Position numbers and translations under genes: made by a program. From Paenibacillus sp. FSL R7-0273 (GTDB lineage: Bacteria > Bacillota > Bacilli > Paenibacillales > Paenibacillaceae): a stretch of 64,000 nucleotides of DNA. Location: assembly GCF_000758625.1 (NCBI RefSeq), contig NZ_CP009283.1:3111501-3175500 (forward strand), read 5' to 3'. Shown piece by piece: positions 59,955 through 64,000 of the stretch; the stretch's first letter is position 1; each line of letters starts with the position of its first letter. The notes below the pieces were generated by a model that was not told the origin of the DNA, ran no database searches, and worked only from the letters and a program-made list of their open reading frames with translations.

Positions 59955-60923
59955 ATGAAACTTGGCGTATTTATGGTGCTTTTCGGCGGTCGCAAGCTGG
60001 AGGACGCGCTGGACTATGTAGTTTCCAAAGGGCTTAAGGCAGTTGAGATCGGAACAGGAGGATATCCGGGCAACAGCCACTGCGACCCTAAGCAGCTGCT
60101 GGAGGACGAAGCGGCGCTTAACGAATTCAAGCAGCAGATCGAATCCCGCGGACTGATTATCAGTGCGCTGAGCTGCCATGGTAACCCGCTGCATCCGCAG
60201 AAGGAGCTCGCGCAGAAGGACCACGAGGATCTGGTGAATTCCATCAGGCTGGCACAGAAGCTCGGTGTACCGGTAGTTAACACGTTCTCCGGCTGTCCGG
60301 GGGACCATGAGGGTGCCAAGTATCCGAACTGGCCGGTTGCCCCGTGGCCGAATGATTATCAGGAGATTCTGACCTGGCAATGGGAGCAGAAGGTCATTCC
60401 TTATTGGAAGGAAATGGCGGACTTCGCGACTGAGCACGGAGTAAAGATCGGTCTGGAGCTGCACGGCGGCTTCTCCGTTCACACACCGGCTACCTTGCTG
60501 CGCCTGAGAGAGGCTGCAGGAGATGCCATCGGAGCTAACCTTGATCCAAGCCATATGTGGTGGCAGGGCATCGATCCTGTGCAGGCGATTCATATTCTCG
60601 GCAGAGCAGGGGCGATCCATCATTTCCACGCCAAGGATACGGTTATTGACCCGGTTAATGTTAACAAGCATGGCCTGACTGACATGCAGCCGTACACCAA
60701 TATGCTGGACCGTGCCTGGCAGTTCCGCTCCGTGGGCTACGGGCATGATGTGAAAACCTGGGCTGATATGATCAGCGCACTGCGTCTTGTCGGCTACGAT
60801 TATGTAGTGAGCATTGAGCATGAGGACGGCCTGATGTCGATTGAAGAGGGCTTCTCCAAAGCAGTGGATAATCTCCGCCAGGTGCTGATTGAAGAGCCGC
60901 TTGGAGAGATGTGGTGGGTGTAA
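59955..60923 (+). CDS. Sugar phosphate isomerase/epimerase (TIM barrel, second)
   Basis: 322 residues from ATG 59955. TIM-barrel metal-binding blocks: LSCHGNPLHPQ, VNTFSGCPGDHEGA, IGLELHGGFSVHTP, ANLDPSHMWWQG (Asp, His), HHFHAKDTVID (His, Lys) and SIEHEDGLMS (Glu). It is longer than the first such protein and of the same class as many dehydratase/epimerase proteins acting on keto-sugars. It precedes the kinase by only six bases. Confidence 0.9.
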   Translation: MKLGVFMVLFGGRKLEDALDYVVSKGLKAVEIGTGGYPGNSHCDPKQLLEDEAALNEFKQQIESRGLIISALSCHGNPLHPQKELAQKDHEDLVNSIRLAQKLGVPVVNTFSGCPGDHEGAKYPNWPVAPWPNDYQEILTWQWEQKVIPYWKEMADFATEHGVKIGLELHGGFSVHTPATLLRLREAAGDAIGANLDPSHMWWQGIDPVQAIHILGRAGAIHHFHAKDTVIDPVNVNKHGLTDMQPYTNMLDRAWQFRSVGYGHDVKTWADMISALRLVGYDYVVSIEHEDGLMSIEEGFSKAVDNLRQVLIEEPLGEMWWV

Positions 60924-60929
60924 CGGCCG

Positions 60930-61913
60930 GTGGAGAGCTTTACTAAGGTTAAGCTGACCGGCAGTCAGCTGAGGGCTGCGGTGCAGTCGGCTTTTGGTGA
61001 AGATCGTGTTATTGTCTCAGCTGCAGAGCTGACCGGCGGATTTTTTAACACAGCTTATGATCTGGAGCTTGAGGACGGAAGACAGGTTATTCTGAAGGTT
61101 GCCCCCTCTGATGAAACCTTTACACTAAGCTATGAAAAGAACATCATGGCTGCTGAAGTAGAAGCACTCCGCCTTGTGGCAGCAGACGGTCGGATTCCGG
61201 TCCCCGCTGTATACAGCTATGATGACAGCCGGAGTGTTATCCCAAGCCCTTATTTTTTTATGGAAAAGGTTTACGGGCAGCCCTACAGTGAGGCGAAAGA
61301 AGGCTATTCAGCTGTCGAGCAGGCTGAGATTGAAAGAGAGCTGGGCCGGTATCAGCGCCTGATTAACGGAATTGCCGGACCAAGGTTCGGACTGTTCGCG
61401 CAGGCTGCTTATGAAGGTACGGAGAGCTGGCGGGAGGCGTTCACCGGGATGCTCCGCACCCTGCTGGAGGACGCCAGGGAGCTTAAGGTGGCTTTGCCTG
61501 CGGAGGAAGAAGAGATTTGGCAGCTGCTGGAGCATTATCTTCCCGCTCTGGATGAGGTAACAGAACCGCGGCTGATCCATTGGGATCTGTGGAACGGCAA
61601 TTTGTTTGTACAAAGCGGGCAGATCGTCTCTATCATTGACTGGGAGCGGGCATTGTGGGGCGATGTGCTGATGGAATATTATTTCAGGCATTTTGAGCAT
61701 TCCCGGCCCTTTTATGAAGGCTACGGGCAGAGCTTCGGCAGTCCGGGAGAGCGTCTGCGCATTAAGCTGTATGATTTTTATCTGGACCTGATTATGAGGG
61801 TTGAATGTGACTCGCGCCAGTATAAAGACGAGAATCACATACACTGGGCTTCGGAGAATCTGAAAGAGAGCTGGAAATCCTTTAGCGCTCTGGACAGCAG
61901 TCCGGAAGCATGA
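60930..61913 (+). CDS. APH-fold kinase (aminoglycoside phosphotransferase-like)
   Basis: 327 residues from GTG 60930. Kinase motifs are LIHWDLWNGNLF (catalytic HxDxxxxN variant) and SIIDWERALWGD (metal-binding D). The N-lobe has a Gly-rich start GGFFNTAYDLEL and ILKVAPSD with the catalytic Lys. This class includes fructosamine, homoserine and choline kinases. In this operon a sugar or a sugar derivative is a more plausible substrate than an antibiotic. A terminator follows. Confidence 0.85.
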   Translation: MESFTKVKLTGSQLRAAVQSAFGEDRVIVSAAELTGGFFNTAYDLELEDGRQVILKVAPSDETFTLSYEKNIMAAEVEALRLVAADGRIPVPAVYSYDDSRSVIPSPYFFMEKVYGQPYSEAKEGYSAVEQAEIERELGRYQRLINGIAGPRFGLFAQAAYEGTESWREAFTGMLRTLLEDARELKVALPAEEEEIWQLLEHYLPALDEVTEPRLIHWDLWNGNLFVQSGQIVSIIDWERALWGDVLMEYYFRHFEHSRPFYEGYGQSFGSPGERLRIKLYDFYLDLIMRVECDSRQYKDENHIHWASENLKESWKSFSALDSSPEA

Positions 61914-61920
61914 TTGCAGA

Positions 61921-61955
61921 AAGGCCGGTCCGTCATCTGCGGAGCCCGGCCTTCT
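61921..61955. terminator. Hairpin between the kinase and fabV genes
   Basis: AGGCCGG (61922-61928) pairs with CCGGCCT (61946-61952), T-rich 3' flank; shared by convergent genes. Confidence 0.7.
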
Positions 61956-61984
61956 TGTGTGGAGATATGTGGAAGTTTATCCGC

Positions 61985-63175
61985 CTAATATTGGTTAGGG
62001 ACAGTGACCACAGGGTCTGTGTCAGCCTCATAATCTATCCCTGCGGTCTCAAAGCCGAACAGCTGAAAGAACTCCTCACGGTAACCGCGCAGATCGGACA
62101 GCTCATTAACAGTTCCGGTATCCAGCTGCGGCCACAGCCGGTCCACTTCTGCCTGAACGGCAGCCTCCAGCTCATGGTCGTCAATCCGGATACGGCCAGT
62201 CTCATCAACCGGAGTGCCTCCGGGTGCATATAGGCGTTCGTTGAACAGACGGTAAGCCTGCTCAATGCATCCTTCATGGGTGCCCTGTTCCTTCATGATT
62301 CTGTAAAGGAGTGAGATGTAGAGCGGGACTACCGGCAAGGCGGAGCTGGACTGCGTAACCAGACCTTTGCTGACTGCCACATAGGCTCTGCCGCCGCCCG
62401 GAGCAAGCTGGCTGTCCAGCAGGCGGGCCGTCTCCTCCAGATGGTCTTTAGCACGCCCTATAGTACCCTTGCGGTAAATTTCCTGTGTCAGCTCGGGCCC
62501 GATGTAGGAGAACGCCAGTGTTGTGGCATTGTCAGCCAGAACTCCGGCTGCTTTCAGGCTGTCGATCCACAGCTGCCAGTCTTCACCGCCCATGACTTGA
62601 ACGGTATCCTCAATTTCCTGGTTTGAGGCAGGTTCTACGGTAACCTGTGTGACTTCGCCGGTATGAAAATTGACGGTCTTATTGGTATAGGGCTCACCGA
62701 TCGGCTTTAGTGCGGAATTGTAAACCTGCCCGGTTACAGGGTCTGTCCGGCGGCCGGTAGCTACGCTGTAAATTACCAGGTCCACCTGTCCCAGCTCACG
62801 CCGGATCAGCTCAGCTGTACGCTCCTTAGTTTCCCGGGTGAAGGCATCGCCGCATACGCTGAAGGAGCGCAAACCGGCCTTCAGAGCCGCCTGTTCAAAG
62901 GCGGCCGAATTATACCAGCCTGCAGATGCGGTGCGTGTCCCGCTAGCTGTACTTGGGCGGTAGACGCCGACAGTTGCAGCTCCGGAACCAAAGGCAGCAG
63001 CGATCCTGGACGCAAGCCCGTAGCCGGTTGAGGCTCCAATTACCAGTACACTTCGCGGACCGTTTATTGCCGGGCTTTTCCGGATATACTCAATCTGCTT
63101 CTGAACCTGCTGTGCACAGCCTACCGGATGGGCGGTTGTACATATAAAGCCCCGTGTTCTTGGTTTAATAATCAT
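61985..63175 (-). CDS. fabV: Trans-2-enoyl-CoA/ACP reductase FabV
   Basis: 396 residues from ATG 63175 (AAAGGAATG about ten bases before; a longer frame has no site). N-terminus MIIKPRTRGFICTTAHPVGC and VLVIGASTGYGLASRIAA (NADH loop) are hallmark FabV/TER blocks. The catalytic Y-x8-K is seen in IYRKGTIGRAK, following SYIGPELTQ. FabV reduces enoyl-ACP or crotonyl-CoA with NADH and is insensitive to triclosan, unlike FabI. The gene stands alone, so it may be an alternate enoyl reductase for fatty acid synthesis or butyrate-type metabolism. Confidence 0.93.
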   Translation of the reverse strand: MIIKPRTRGFICTTAHPVGCAQQVQKQIEYIRKSPAINGPRSVLVIGASTGYGLASRIAAAFGSGAATVGVYRPSTASGTRTASAGWYNSAAFEQAALKAGLRSFSVCGDAFTRETKERTAELIRRELGQVDLVIYSVATGRRTDPVTGQVYNSALKPIGEPYTNKTVNFHTGEVTQVTVEPASNQEIEDTVQVMGGEDWQLWIDSLKAAGVLADNATTLAFSYIGPELTQEIYRKGTIGRAKDHLEETARLLDSQLAPGGGRAYVAVSKGLVTQSSSALPVVPLYISLLYRIMKEQGTHEGCIEQAYRLFNERLYAPGGTPVDETGRIRIDDHELEAAVQAEVDRLWPQLDTGTVNELSDLRGYREEFFQLFGFETAGIDYEADTDPVVTVPNQY

Positions 63176-63491
63176 TTTGGAATCATTCCTTTCCGGGGAG
63201 CTGTGAAATAACATTCAGTATGACGTAACGGCAGTAGTATAATAGTGAGTATACGGCCTGACAGGTGAGCTTGTACAACCGGGAATACACATATTGCTTT
63301 TCCTGCATGATTTTACACGTTTGGGACAGAGTAATTTAATAACAGCGAGCATAACTGACATGCATTGTATGATTCATTTTCAGAAAAGCACTTGACTAAG
63401 AGGCATAATGATAGATAAAATATTACTTATTGCCTATTCTATTTAATGAGAATTATTTCGTACTTTTGAAAAGAGCAGAGAGGGTGACAGG
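63176..63491. other. Intergenic region with candidate promoter for the peptide transporter
   Basis: 316 bases. Toward the downstream gene I see TTGACT (63392-63397), an 18-base spacer and TAAAAT (63416-63421), plus an AT-rich stretch ending AATGAGAATTATTT that resembles half of a Fur-type box. No coding frame is supported. The fabV promoter on the other strand is not clear. Confidence 0.5.
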
Positions 63492-64000
63492 ATGGAGCGC
63501 CTTTTAGAGGTAAAGGACCTAGCAATTTCATTCAAAACACGCGGCGGAGAAGTACAAGCTATCCGTGGTGTTAACTTTCATGTAAATAAAGGTGAAACAC
63601 TGGCGATTGTTGGCGAATCCGGTTCCGGTAAAAGTGTAACCTCCCAGGCTGTTATGAAGCTCGTACCGCAGCCGGCGGGAGAATACAAACGCGGTCAGAT
63701 CTTGTTCGACGGACAAGAACTGATTACGAAGACAGAGAAGCAGATGCAGAAAATCCGCGGCAAGGAGATCGGAATGATTTTCCAGGATCCGATGACCTCG
63801 CTGAATCCGATGATGAAGGTCGGCAAGCAGATTACTGAAGTACTGTTCAAGCACGAAAAGATGAGCAAAGATGCTGCCTATAAACGGGGGGTTGAACTGC
63901 TTAGCCTCGTGGGAATTCCTTCCCCGGAACGCCGTTTCCAGCAGTATCCGCATGAATTCTCCGGCGGTATGCGTCAGCGTGTTGTAATTGCTATGGCACT
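63492..64000 (+). CDS. Oligopeptide/dipeptide ABC transporter ATPase (cut by window edge)
   Basis: The first 169 codons, start ATG 63492 after GAGGGTGACAG. Walker A is GESGSGKSVTSQAVMKL, Q-loop KEIGMIFQDPMTSLNPMMKVG, signature PHEFSGGMRQRVVIAMA at the edge. The GESGSGKSV and FQDPMTSLNP blocks are specific to the OppD/DppD class, which provides ATP hydrolysis for peptide or nickel uptake. Whether it is OppD or DppD cannot be told; the rest lies outside the window. Confidence 0.9.
   Translation, partial: MERLLEVKDLAISFKTRGGEVQAIRGVNFHVNKGETLAIVGESGSGKSVTSQAVMKLVPQPAGEYKRGQILFDGQELITKTEKQMQKIRGKEIGMIFQDPMTSLNPMMKVGKQITEVLFKHEKMSKDAAYKRGVELLSLVGIPSPERRFQQYPHEFSGGMRQRVVIAMA

Noticed and set aside
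1..64000. Prophage, integrated plasmid or insertion sequence
   Set aside because: No integrase, transposase, phage structural gene or flanking target duplication was seen.
1..64000. tRNA and rRNA genes
   Set aside because: No cloverleaf-like or rRNA core sequence was recognised.

Overview
The window looks like a chromosomal segment of a Paenibacillus-type, low-to-mid GC, endospore-former-related Firmicute. Reasons: strong AGGAGG-type ribosome binding sites, frequent TTG and GTG starts, sigmaA-like promoters, and close sequence resemblance of several genes to Bacillus subtilis counterparts (Fur, DesK/DesR, TcyC, HelD). I see no rRNA or tRNA gene, no CRISPR array, no prophage and no insertion sequence. 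Both edges cut genes: the tail of a PAP2 phosphatase on the left and the first 169 codons of an Opp/Dpp-type ATPase on the right.

Layout. 1-12 kb: envelope and housekeeping genes (PAP2 end, a secreted protein, an ArAE-type exporter, HelD, two MFS exporters, one of them with a MarR regulator, a transaldolase-like enzyme, a macrodomain protein, two GNAT enzymes, RpiA, a VanZ-like protein). 12-20 kb: a MarR/MMPL exporter pair, a TPR membrane protein, an aldo/keto reductase, a Mn catalase, an HNH protein and PsiE. 20-28.4 kb: a sugar ABC uptake operon (lipoprotein and two permeases, no ATPase) followed by a YesM/YesN-type two-component pair with a second, membrane-anchored solute-binding protein between kinase and regulator. 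28.6-31.7 kb: the complete Des membrane-fluidity thermosensor (des, desK, desR) with a perfect palindrome in front of des.

31.9-40.0 kb: a five-gene operon encoding a SWIM zinc-finger protein, a HEAT-like repeat protein, a MoxR-type AAA ATPase, a DUF5682-type protein and a VWA/MIDAS protein. This is the most interesting unit of the window: the families are known but their joint function is not, to my knowledge. The layout resembles a chelatase-like or MoxR/VWA conflict or quality-control machine.

40.2-44.6 kb: an archaeal/fungal-type aspartate semialdehyde dehydrogenase, a tiny basic protein, a RluF-like pseudouridine synthase and an ABC exporter. 44.6-50.1 kb: thiamin salvage on the minus strand, read from a TPP riboswitch through thiZ-thiX-thiY (precursor uptake) to thiM-thiD-thiE (salvage), with an intergenic repeat cluster in the middle. 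50.1-55.8 kb: cystine uptake (tcyABC), an SLH protein, a duplicated protein of unknown function, Fur, and small conserved proteins. 55.8-61.9 kb: an AraC regulator divergent from a five-gene sugar operon (two TIM-barrel epimerase-like proteins, two Gfo/Idh/MocA oxidoreductases, one APH-fold kinase). 62-64 kb: FabV enoyl reductase and the start of an oligopeptide transport operon.

Coordinates are given from my choice of start codon; where the ribosome binding site argues for a start other than the longest frame I say so. Family assignments come from recognising sequence motifs by eye, with no database search.
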